Shown here: one piece after another, positions 27,952 to 35,994 of the stretch
Numbering within the stretch: the stretch's first letter is position 1
Layout of the letters: each line of letters opens with the position of its first letter
Origin: Candidatus Sulfidibacterium hydrothermale
GTDB taxonomy: Bacteria > Bacteroidota > Bacteroidia > Bacteroidales > F082
NCBI RefSeq assembly: GCF_020149915.1
Contig: NZ_CP083760.1
Coordinates: forward strand, 372,001 to 436,000
Length of the DNA stretch: 64,000 nucleotides
Reading direction: 5' to 3'
Notes under the pieces: model-generated
What the model saw: only the letters and a program-made list of their open reading frames with translations
Told to the model about the DNA's origin: nothing
Databases searched by the model: none
Program-made: the position numbers and the translations under genes

Positions 27952-29397
27952 ATGAAACGTTTTTCAAAGATATCCTATGCGTTTTTCTTTATGTTTTTAG
28001 GGGGTGTTTTTTTCCTTTCGGCTTGTCAGAATCATCGCCGTACAACAGCCGAGAAGGCAGCAGGGCCCGTTGCTAAACAACCCGTTTTTATTTCCGGACA
28101 GGTGTATGATACCGTAAAATGCGAAGCCCATCCGGATGAGTCGTATGCCCTTTATTTGCCGAAAAAATATACTCCGTCGCGATCGTTCCCGGTATTATTT
28201 CTATTTGATGCCCAGGCCAGGGGAATATTGCCGGTTCGTCGCTACCGGCCATTGGCAGATCATTTTGGATGGATCTTGGTTTGTTCCAATAATTCGAAAA
28301 ACGGACTTTCAGCGCCGGTGCGTAACCAGTATATTTATCATTTTATGGATGATGTGGAAAAACGTTTTTCACTGGATTCCCGGCGAATTTATACCGGTGG
28401 TTTTTCGGGAGGGGCCCGTATTGCTGCCGGAATTGGCCTGTCCAATCCGGGAATTGCCGGAACCATTGGCTGCGCGGCCGGTTTCCCGCCATTGAATAAA
28501 ATCGTGAACAAACAATTGACTTATATCGGTGTGGTGGGAAATACCGATTTTAATTATCGTGAAATGAAACGATTGTCTAATGAGCTGGAGGCCGCCGGTT
28601 GGCGTCATGCGCTGCTTATTTTTTCCGGACACCATCAATGGCCCCCGCTTCCGGTGATGAAACAGGCTTTTTATCTTTTGGATGCCGATGCCATGCAAAA
28701 AGGCAGTCTTGCTAAGAATCCGTCAGAAATAAATACCATAAAAAGAAGGTATGACTCAATCCGGCAGCAGGCGCTGCAGAAAAAAGATTACTTGTTATTG
28801 AAGCGTACCGATCGCCAGCTTATTGAGTTTCTGGGAAAACTAACCGATGTTTCTGCTTATCAAAAAGAGATCCGGCAGATTACAGAGAATCCTGTTTTCC
28901 AACAACAAAAAGAACAGCAGGCTCTCCTGAAAAAAGAAGAAAAAAAATGGCAGGAGATTTATACGCGAGCCCTGGAAAACAGAAATAGCGAATGGTGGAA
29001 AACATCGTTGCATCAGCTTTCGATGATGAAGAAAAAAGCCGAAACTCCGGCTCAACAACAAATGGTGCAACGTCTGTATAATTACCTGAGCCTGATGTCC
29101 TATTTATATGCCTACGGAAGCCTGAAAAATGAAAATACGCCGGCTGCTGCCAAATATTTGATGATTTATCAGTTTGTTGATCCCAATAATCCGGAAGTGT
29201 ATTATTTACAAGCCCGGTTATATGCCAAAACGGGCCAGCAATCAAAAATTCTTCCTGCATTAAAAAAAGCGGCAGACAAAGGTTTTTATGATTTTAAAAG
29301 ACTCCGTACCGATGTAAATTTCTCTTCTTTTCATCAGAACAAAACCTTTTTGAATATCTTGAAAGAAGTGAAAAACAATCCGATGAAAGAGATGTAG
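27952..29397 (+). CDS. Lipoprotein with alpha/beta-hydrolase domain and TPR-like C-terminus
   Basis: 481 residues. Signal peptide with lipobox (FMFLGGVFFLSAC), so membrane-anchored outside the cytoplasm. Residues about 50-245 resemble esterase/PHB-depolymerase hydrolases: YALYLPKKYTPSRSFPVLFLF, the nucleophile motif GGFSGGARIAAG (G-x-S-x-G) and a His near FSGHHQWPP. Residues about 250-480 are helical, with PEVYYLQARLYAKTGQQSKILPAL resembling TPR. The substrate cannot be told; a surface or periplasmic esterase is the most reasonable guess. No operon partner: the gene upstream is divergent and the next starts 147 bp on. Confidence 0.75.
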   Translation: MKRFSKISYAFFFMFLGGVFFLSACQNHRRTTAEKAAGPVAKQPVFISGQVYDTVKCEAHPDESYALYLPKKYTPSRSFPVLFLFDAQARGILPVRRYRPLADHFGWILVCSNNSKNGLSAPVRNQYIYHFMDDVEKRFSLDSRRIYTGGFSGGARIAAGIGLSNPGIAGTIGCAAGFPPLNKIVNKQLTYIGVVGNTDFNYREMKRLSNELEAAGWRHALLIFSGHHQWPPLPVMKQAFYLLDADAMQKGSLAKNPSEINTIKRRYDSIRQQALQKKDYLLLKRTDRQLIEFLGKLTDVSAYQKEIRQITENPVFQQQKEQQALLKKEEKKWQEIYTRALENRNSEWWKTSLHQLSMMKKKAETPAQQQMVQRLYNYLSLMSYLYAYGSLKNENTPAAAKYLMIYQFVDPNNPEVYYLQARLYAKTGQQSKILPALKKAADKGFYDFKRLRTDVNFSSFHQNKTFLNILKEVKNNPMKEM

Positions 29398-29543
29398 CAT
29401 TTCCCTCTCCTTTTTTTGTTATTTTTGAACAACAAAACATCCAAGTATGTCCGGCCTTCGAGAGAAAGAAGAATGTTTTTCCTGTTTTTGTCAGGAAAAA
29501 TTCCCTGAAAACTATTTTATAAACCATAAATTATACTTGCGTC

Positions 29544-31118
29544 ATGAAAAACTTTGTTGTTCATCAGCTGCTGCATCATGCGGTAATTACGTATCCTGAA
29601 CAGGAAATTATTTCCGGGAACACCCGTCTTACATTCAAAACATTTTACGATCGGGTGGTAAAGCTGGCTAATAGTTTAAGTAAAAGAGGCGTTAAAAAAG
29701 GGACGGTATTGGGCGTTTTAGAGGTAAATACTCATCGGTTTTTGGAGCTTCATTATGCTTCGTCCATGTTGGGGGCTGTTTTACATACGATTAATTTTCG
29801 ATTGGCTCCCGAGCAAATGGTTTATTCAATGAAACATGCCGGTGATGAGTGGGTATTTGTTTCAGAACTTTTTGCTCCGGCGATAAAACCAATTTTATCT
29901 CAGTTTCCTAACTGGGTTTATATGGGAGAAGATAAAAATGAAGAATTATCCGATGGATCACATCATTTTTTCTTGTACGAATCATTAATAGAAGAAGGAG
30001 AGAAAAAAGAACCTGATTTTGCTAAAGAAACCAACGAAAAAGACATTTTTTCCATTTTTTATACTACCGGAACAACAGGTAAACCCAAAGGAATTCGATA
30101 TACGCATCATGCTATATTACACGGAGCGATTCAACTTTTTCATCACCTGGCCATGCATAAATATGGAGCCCGTGTCAGTAGCCGGGATGTTTATATGCCG
30201 CTTATTCCGTTTTTTCATATTCATGCTTGGGGAATGGCTTTTTTTCCTTTATACATCGGGGCTAAATTGGTATTGCCCGGGGCGGCTGATCCTGCGCATC
30301 AATTGGAATTGATAAAAAGAGAAAAAGTATCGTGGATGAATATGGTTCCCACCCAGTTGCAGATGCTTTTAAATCAAGAAGGTTTTGAGAACATAAAGGT
30401 ACTTACCGGAGGAAGTCCGTTTGCTTCCGGAATTGCACAGCAGGCACATCGTGCAGGAATACAGTTTAGTTTGATTTATGGAGGATCTGATCAATTAGCT
30501 ACTGCGATATCTGTTGTTCCTGAAAATGTGGATCCTTCTTCACCGGAAGCTATGGAATGGCGCCGTGTAGGAATGCGCCCTTTGCCGTTGGTAGAAATTT
30601 CAATTAAAGATAAAGAAGGAAAAGAAGTTCCTCATGATGGGAAAACTTTAGGCTCTGTTTGGGTGCGTAGTCCATGGTTGCCCGAAGGATATTACAAAGA
30701 ACCGGAAATCACAAAGGAACATTTTATCGATGGTTGGTTCCGAACAGGAGATTTGGGATTCTTTTATGAAAATCATTCTTTGTATGTAGCAGATCGTGAA
30801 GGCGATGCGATAAAAAGTGGAGGAGAATGGATCCCAACAGGAATGTTGGAGGCCGTTATTTCTGAATATCCTGCAGTAGAACAAGTTGCCGTAATTCCTG
30901 AAAAAAATGAACAATGGGGACAACGGCCTCTGGCTGTGATTAAGGCAACAGAAAAAGTGACAGGACAGCAGCTGTCCGACTTTTTATTAACCAAGGTAAA
31001 AGAAGGAAAACTTGCCAAATTTTGGATTCCTGATAATTATTTGTTTGTAGATGAAATCCCCCTGACCAGTGCAGGAAAACTGAACAAAAAAGCGTTGCGA
31101 AAACAATATGGGAATTAA
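29544..31118 (+). CDS. Fatty acyl-CoA synthetase (AMP-binding family)
   Basis: 524 residues. ANL-superfamily motifs are complete: FYTTGTTGKPKGIRYTHHA (P-loop, residues about 171-190), FHIHAWGMAFF, LIYGGSDQLA, DGWFRTGDLGFF and the hinge region with DREGDAIKSGGEWIPTG, plus a C-terminal lysine in SAGKLNKKAL. It activates a carboxylic acid to acyl-AMP and then acyl-CoA in the cytoplasm. Size and the downstream acyl-CoA dehydrogenase favour a medium- or long-chain fatty acid substrate. The gene is slightly more AT-rich in codon choice than its neighbours, which is a visual impression only. Confidence 0.92.
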   Translation: MKNFVVHQLLHHAVITYPEQEIISGNTRLTFKTFYDRVVKLANSLSKRGVKKGTVLGVLEVNTHRFLELHYASSMLGAVLHTINFRLAPEQMVYSMKHAGDEWVFVSELFAPAIKPILSQFPNWVYMGEDKNEELSDGSHHFFLYESLIEEGEKKEPDFAKETNEKDIFSIFYTTGTTGKPKGIRYTHHAILHGAIQLFHHLAMHKYGARVSSRDVYMPLIPFFHIHAWGMAFFPLYIGAKLVLPGAADPAHQLELIKREKVSWMNMVPTQLQMLLNQEGFENIKVLTGGSPFASGIAQQAHRAGIQFSLIYGGSDQLATAISVVPENVDPSSPEAMEWRRVGMRPLPLVEISIKDKEGKEVPHDGKTLGSVWVRSPWLPEGYYKEPEITKEHFIDGWFRTGDLGFFYENHSLYVADREGDAIKSGGEWIPTGMLEAVISEYPAVEQVAVIPEKNEQWGQRPLAVIKATEKVTGQQLSDFLLTKVKEGKLAKFWIPDNYLFVDEIPLTSAGKLNKKALRKQYGN

Positions 31119-31174
31119 AAATTCAATAAAACCTATTACCTTTACCATTCGTTTGAAAATAAAAAATACGAACC

Positions 31175-32431
31175 ATGTCAATTGACCAAATCTTAACCAA
31201 AGAAGAACTGACCCTGCGCGAAAAAGTGCAGGATTTTGTAAAATGGGTTCCCCGGCAATTATTGCTGGATATGGATTCCGACAAAGTAAAATATCCCAAG
31301 GAATTTATCCGTGAAGCCGGTAAACGCAACCTGCTGGGTTTACGCTTCGATAAAAAATGGGGTGGAGCAGGAATGCCCTGGACCAGTGAAATGGTGGCTT
31401 TGGAAGAAGTAGGTATTCTCGGAACTTCGTTAGGTTGTCTTTACTCTTTGTTTTCCATAGTGGGCGAAGCGATCCATGTGTTTGGTACCGAAGAGCAAAA
31501 AGAGCGCTTTTTAATTCCTATGCTGAAAGGAGAAATCGGTGTAGCCGAAGGGCTTACGGAACCCCGTGGCGGTTCTGACTTTTTTGCTGCCACCACCAAG
31601 GCAGTCCGGAAGGGTGATATGTTTTATCTGAGCGGTCAAAAACGTTTCGTGGTGGGAGCTGAAGGCGCCGATCTGATTCTTGTTTATGCCAAAGTGGAAG
31701 GTATTGACGATGCTAAAAAAGCGATGACCGCTTTTTTGGTTGAACGCGGACCCGGTGTGGAAGTAGAGCATGTTTATGGCCTCATGGGTACCCGTGGGGG
31801 CGGAACAGGAAGACTGGTATTTAAAGATGCTGCTGTTCCGTTAAAAAATGTGCTGGGTGGTGAAGCCGGCATTGGCAATGGAACCCGTGTATTTCATCAA
31901 ATGATGGTTCCTGAACGGCTTACCTCTGCCGGTGGTGCTGTCGGTATGGCCCGGGGCGCTTTTGAAGTAGCTGCCCGTTATGCAGACAAACGCAAAGCCT
32001 TTGGACGAAAAATCCGTTCTTTTGAAGCGGTGAGTGCTAAAGTGTCAGACAGCCTTACTTTGCTTGATGCTTCGCGTGCTATAAACTATATGGCAGCTAA
32101 AACGGCTGATGCTCCGGTGTCGGCAGGTCAAATCAGACAGGTGGTTTCCGAAGCCAAGAAATTCTCCACCGAATCAGCCTGGAAAGTGGTGAATCATGCC
32201 ATGCAAATCATGGGAGGCATCGGTTATACCAATGTTTATCCGGTGGAAAAGATGCTGCGCGATATTCGCTTGATTACCATATGGACCGGGACCAATGAAA
32301 TTATGGATTTGGTGATACAACATGAATTTTATAAAGCGTTTTTAACGCAAAAACAAAAAAGTCGTGATATCGAGCCGGACGCAGAAGGAGCTGAACTTCC
32401 TGATGAAAAAATTTATAATGATGATGAGTAG
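31175..32431 (+). CDS. Acyl-CoA dehydrogenase
   Basis: 418 residues, a normal FAD-dependent acyl-CoA dehydrogenase. Family blocks: [20 protein letters not shown] (substrate/FAD contact), [20 protein letters not shown], and [20 protein letters not shown] followed by [14 protein letters not shown]. The enzyme introduces the alpha,beta double bond of acyl-CoA and passes electrons to an electron-transfer flavoprotein. It is 56 bp after the acyl-CoA synthetase, and together they form the first steps of fatty acid oxidation; a hydroxyacyl-CoA dehydrogenase lies at 51.6 kb. Confidence 0.94.
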   Translation: MSIDQILTKEELTLREKVQDFVKWVPRQLLLDMDSDKVKYPKEFIREAGKRNLLGLRFDKKWGGAGMPWTSEMVALEEVGILGTSLGCLYSLFSIVGEAIHVFGTEEQKERFLIPMLKGEIGVAEGLTEPRGGSDFFAATTKAVRKGDMFYLSGQKRFVVGAEGADLILVYAKVEGIDDAKKAMTAFLVERGPGVEVEHVYGLMGTRGGGTGRLVFKDAAVPLKNVLGGEAGIGNGTRVFHQMMVPERLTSAGGAVGMARGAFEVAARYADKRKAFGRKIRSFEAVSAKVSDSLTLLDASRAINYMAAKTADAPVSAGQIRQVVSEAKKFSTESAWKVVNHAMQIMGGIGYTNVYPVEKMLRDIRLITIWTGTNEIMDLVIQHEFYKAFLTQKQKSRDIEPDAEGAELPDEKIYNDDE

Positions 32432-32469
32432 TCGTCGGTTTATTTGCTCTGCCTAAGTCTAACGACAAG

Positions 32470-33759
32470 ATGGACAAACAAAAGAAGGAAGAGGTAAAAA
32501 GAGTAGTCCTTTTTTTAAGTGTATGGACGGGCTTTTTACTGTTTTTAGATCTTGCAACCGGTGTCTCGTGGTTCCATTCGGGCGATTTTTCTTACCGGAC
32601 AGCCATGGCATATCACGGATTGCTTATTCCGGTGTGGATGTTTTTGCTGCTGGCTTTTTCTGATGAGATACCGGAGTCTTTTCTTCGCCGGAGAACACTA
32701 GTTGTCGGCGTCTTGTCCGCATCGGTATTAACCGGTGCCGCCTCCTTGTTTATCCGGCAAAAAGGAATCTCCTTTCCGACGGTCATCTTGGTTTCCGGGC
32801 TTGTTATCGCTGAAATAACCGCGCTTGTTGTTCTTATCGGTGCTTTGCGGGCTTATCGTGTTTCTTCAGAAAAAAAACCGGTAAACCGGTTGGCATGGAC
32901 TACTGTTTTTATTGCCCTTGCCGGGATGTCGCTGGCAACTCCTGCCGGTCATCTTGTCGGCGCTTTTCAGGATGCGGAGCAATGGTTTTCGGGTTGGGCT
33001 GCTCATTTTCAGACAGACAGTCTGACGGATGCCCATAGCCATCAGATGCTGGCGTCGTTGCTGGCTGCTGCTTTTGCACTGCCTTTTTTAAAAAAAACGG
33101 GAACAGAACAAAAAAGAGTATGGCGATTACAAAATACAGGATTAATACTGATCATGGTGGCAACACTTGCTCAGATTGCCATTTACCAGGCTTCTGCCTG
33201 GGTTGGATGGGAACCGCCTGTATTGTTTTCGCATGGACTGAACGGCGTTCCGTTGGATGATGCGGTGTTGTCTGTTTTAGGAATGGGGATGCTGATGTTG
33301 GTTCCCGGACTTTGGATAAAAACAAAAGACAAAACGGTTTCCCCGACAAAAACAGTAATTATAAACCGGTTGCTGGCGGTTCTGCTGTTGTCTTACTTAA
33401 TGAGCGTCGTTGTTTTGGGAATTTATATTGAATTTCACGAGCCTTTTTTTGGACAGGCCGCCGGAAATGCTCCCGGGGTTCCCAATGATTTGGCTTTTAT
33501 CCGGGGACATCTGCTATTGGGTTTTATGCTCATTCCGGTTATGACTGGCGTTTTGCTGAACACACATCGTTTTGCCTTCTCTGGCAACAGCCTTTTTGTT
33601 GTTTCTGTTTTGCTGGTCGTAACTTCTGGTGTGGCCGGGATTTTTTTATGGACTTTCGGATTACATCCTGTCCTTATGCAGGTAGCGGTTTATCTTACCA
33701 TCGTTTTTCTCTGGCTCAGTGCTTATTTGTTCTGGTTGGATGAAAAAGAGACGGCTTAA
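32470..33759 (+). CDS. Polytopic membrane protein with conserved-looking histidines, function unknown
   Basis: 429 residues with roughly twelve hydrophobic segments (for example VVLFLSVWTGFLLFLDLATG, HGLLIPVWMFLLLAF, IVFLWLSAYLFWL). Histidines sit next to or inside several segments: YHGLLIPVW, PAGHLVGAF, DAHSHQMLASLLAAAF, FSHGLNGVPLDDAV and RGHLLLGFMLIPVM. Such a pattern would suit heme or metal ligands, as in oxidase subunit I-like or NnrS-like proteins, but I do not recognise the family. It starts 38 bp after the acyl-CoA dehydrogenase and may share its transcript. Confidence 0.7.
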   Translation: MDKQKKEEVKRVVLFLSVWTGFLLFLDLATGVSWFHSGDFSYRTAMAYHGLLIPVWMFLLLAFSDEIPESFLRRRTLVVGVLSASVLTGAASLFIRQKGISFPTVILVSGLVIAEITALVVLIGALRAYRVSSEKKPVNRLAWTTVFIALAGMSLATPAGHLVGAFQDAEQWFSGWAAHFQTDSLTDAHSHQMLASLLAAAFALPFLKKTGTEQKRVWRLQNTGLILIMVATLAQIAIYQASAWVGWEPPVLFSHGLNGVPLDDAVLSVLGMGMLMLVPGLWIKTKDKTVSPTKTVIINRLLAVLLLSYLMSVVVLGIYIEFHEPFFGQAAGNAPGVPNDLAFIRGHLLLGFMLIPVMTGVLLNTHRFAFSGNSLFVVSVLLVVTSGVAGIFLWTFGLHPVLMQVAVYLTIVFLWLSAYLFWLDEKETA

Positions 33760-34025
33760 CAACAGCTAGTTTCTTTACGGGTTGTTTTTCTATTGCGGTT
33801 ATTGTTAACCGGTCATTCATGTCTCTTCTTGCTAAACCGGAATTTATTTAATACCGGCAGTAAGCAGAAGAGAGCAATTTTAAGATAAAAGGATGCATCC
33901 AATCCGGCTGATGTTTTCAAATCGGTTGTTAGGTATTGTAGAACAGGCTTGTGTGGTTTTGATAAAGGTCCGTAAAAATTTTTGTAATTTTACAGATTAA
34001 ACATCGGATTACCATTATTATTTGT

Positions 34026-34619
34026 ATGGATATCGATAACAATGAAGAGAATGAAAAACTTTTAATTGCCTCTTTTAAAAGAGGCGACCAGGAAGCATTC
34101 ACTAAATTGTATAAAAAATATAGTCCTGCTCTTTATCAATACATCTTTTTTATTACTCAAAACAAAGAGCAATCGGAAGGAATTGTTCAGGATGTTTTTT
34201 TGAAAGTTTGGGAAGGAAAAGACAGAATAGATGAAAACCTTTCGTTTGAATCATATATTCACACCATTGCGAAAAATAAGTTTTATGATTTTATTCGTAA
34301 ATCAGTTCATCGCGAAGCCTATTTAACATTTCTTGCCGAGAAAAGACGTCTCAATCTTAACCAGACAGAACTCGAAATAAATTATCTGGAATTGGTTAAT
34401 GTCATTAATGAATTAATTGCCCAACTTCCTCCCAAAAGAAAACGTATTTACGAATTGAACCAAAAAAATGGTTTAACAAGAAAGGAAATTGCCGAAAAAT
34501 TGTGTTTATCAGTAAGTACGGTTGACAATCAGCTTGTTAAGGCGTTTAAATTTATTCGTTCAGGGTTAAAAGATTTGGGATATTTTATTCTGTTGCTGCT
34601 TTTTTTTCAGCAGTTTTAA
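34026..34619 (+). CDS. ECF sigma factor (sigma-70 family)
   Basis: 197 residues. Region 2 is seen in FTKLYKKYSPALYQYIFFIT and IVQDVFLKVWE; region 4 has the helix-turn-helix LPPKRKRIYELNQKNGLTRKEIAEKLCLSVSTVDNQL. It directs RNA polymerase to a small set of promoters when released from its anti-sigma factor. The FecR gene follows 109 bp downstream and the STN-type TonB receptor after that, the classical cell-surface signalling order. The C-terminus is unusually hydrophobic (YFILLLLFFQQF), which is seen in some Bacteroidota ECF factors. Confidence 0.95.
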   Translation: MDIDNNEENEKLLIASFKRGDQEAFTKLYKKYSPALYQYIFFITQNKEQSEGIVQDVFLKVWEGKDRIDENLSFESYIHTIAKNKFYDFIRKSVHREAYLTFLAEKRRLNLNQTELEINYLELVNVINELIAQLPPKRKRIYELNQKNGLTRKEIAEKLCLSVSTVDNQLVKAFKFIRSGLKDLGYFILLLLFFQQF

Positions 34620-34728
34620 AGGATTTGTTAATTCAACAGGCCGGGTGTTTGAAAATTTTTCTGATTAATTTTTTGGGGGAATAGTGATTTCTTCTTTTTC
34701 AAACGTAATATAAACAGAAAGATAACTT

Positions 34729-35808
34729 ATGATTTCTGAAAGCAAAATAAAACTTTTACAAAAGTTTTTTAAGGATCAGTGTACAGAATATGAATTGCTG
34801 GATCTTACCCGGTGGATTAATCAACCGGAAACATTAGATGAAATTTTACCGGAGTTTAAAAAATTGTTGGCTGAATATAATCCTGATATGGAAGGGGCTT
34901 TCGATTCTGAAAAAGTTCTTGAACAAATTCAGAAGAAAATTGCCAATAACAAAGAACAAAATAACAAGAAGGTCTTTAAGCAGGCCAAACAGCGTATCCT
35001 TTTCCGGAATCTGTTAAAGTATGCTGCTGTCTTTTTCATCGCATTAACTGTATTTGCTTCCGGGTATTTCTTATTGGTAAAACCGGAGAGTCATCAAATT
35101 ACGTATATTGAAAAAACAGTTCCCAATGGAAAAAAAGCAAAAATTGTTCTTTCTGACGGAACCAGGGTTTGGATCAATGCCAACAGTACTTTAAAGTATC
35201 CGCTGAAGATGGGAAAGCATTTCCGGAAAGTGTTTTTGACCGGAGAAGCTTATTTTGATGTGGTGAAAAACAAGAAGAAACCATTCATTGTTATTACCAG
35301 AGACATTAAAATTAAAGTGCTGGGAACAGCTTTTGATGTAAATGCTTATCCGGATAATGAACGAATTAAAACAACGCTGGTTCGGGGCAAGGTAAATATA
35401 ACCGGTAACAACAAAAAGAATCAGGAACAACATGTTGTTTTACTTCCCGGACAGCAGGCCATATATTTCAAAAATGCAAATTACATTCAGGTACATAAAG
35501 TAAATACAGCACAATATACTGCCTGGATAAAAGGCGAATTGATCTTTAACGAAACAACACTCGAAAACGTGGTTAAACAGTTAAGACGGCGGTTTAACCT
35601 GAACATCTCAATCCAGGATACAGAAATAAGAAATTATAAATATACCGGACAGTTTTCTCATGAATCTCCTGAAGAAATTATGCGTATTCTGGAAAAAGTT
35701 ACCCCAACCCAGTTTATAAAAACAGATCACGGTATCATTGTTAAATTTGATAGTAAAAGAAAAAACATGCTATATAAACGAAAAGAAGAAAATAATACGA
35801 GAAACTAA
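34729..35808 (+). CDS. FecR-like anti-sigma factor / sigma regulator
   Basis: 359 residues. A cytoplasmic N-terminal part (1-90) is followed by one membrane segment at about 98-120 (YAAVFFIALTVFASGYFLLV). The periplasmic part has the FecR signature VPNGKKAKIVLSDGTRVWINANSTLKYPL and FLTGEAYFDVVKNKKKPFIV, and ends with a DUF4974-type domain (GELIFNETTLENVVKQLRRRFNLNI). It senses the STN domain of the partner TonB receptor and controls the ECF sigma factor encoded just upstream. Confidence 0.95.
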   Translation: MISESKIKLLQKFFKDQCTEYELLDLTRWINQPETLDEILPEFKKLLAEYNPDMEGAFDSEKVLEQIQKKIANNKEQNNKKVFKQAKQRILFRNLLKYAAVFFIALTVFASGYFLLVKPESHQITYIEKTVPNGKKAKIVLSDGTRVWINANSTLKYPLKMGKHFRKVFLTGEAYFDVVKNKKKPFIVITRDIKIKVLGTAFDVNAYPDNERIKTTLVRGKVNITGNNKKNQEQHVVLLPGQQAIYFKNANYIQVHKVNTAQYTAWIKGELIFNETTLENVVKQLRRRFNLNISIQDTEIRNYKYTGQFSHESPEEIMRILEKVTPTQFIKTDHGIIVKFDSKRKNMLYKRKEENNTRN

Positions 35809-35994
35809 ATTCCTGCTCATGTAGAATTGTTGTAATGGAACCAAAATGTTTTCTGTACAAGAAGAAAAAAAGAGTAAAAAAAACGGGAAATGCGGCAACA
35901 TTTCCCGGAAAAAAATAATTAATGTTAATGATAATAAGCAACTTAACCGGTGAAATTATCATTAACCAGTATTAACTAAATTTTTTTTAAAAGT

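Noticed and set aside
34619-34728. Possible ECF-regulated promoter between sigma factor and FecR
   Set aside because: AT-rich sequence without a recognisable ECF motif, and the sigma factor's own target sequence is unknown.
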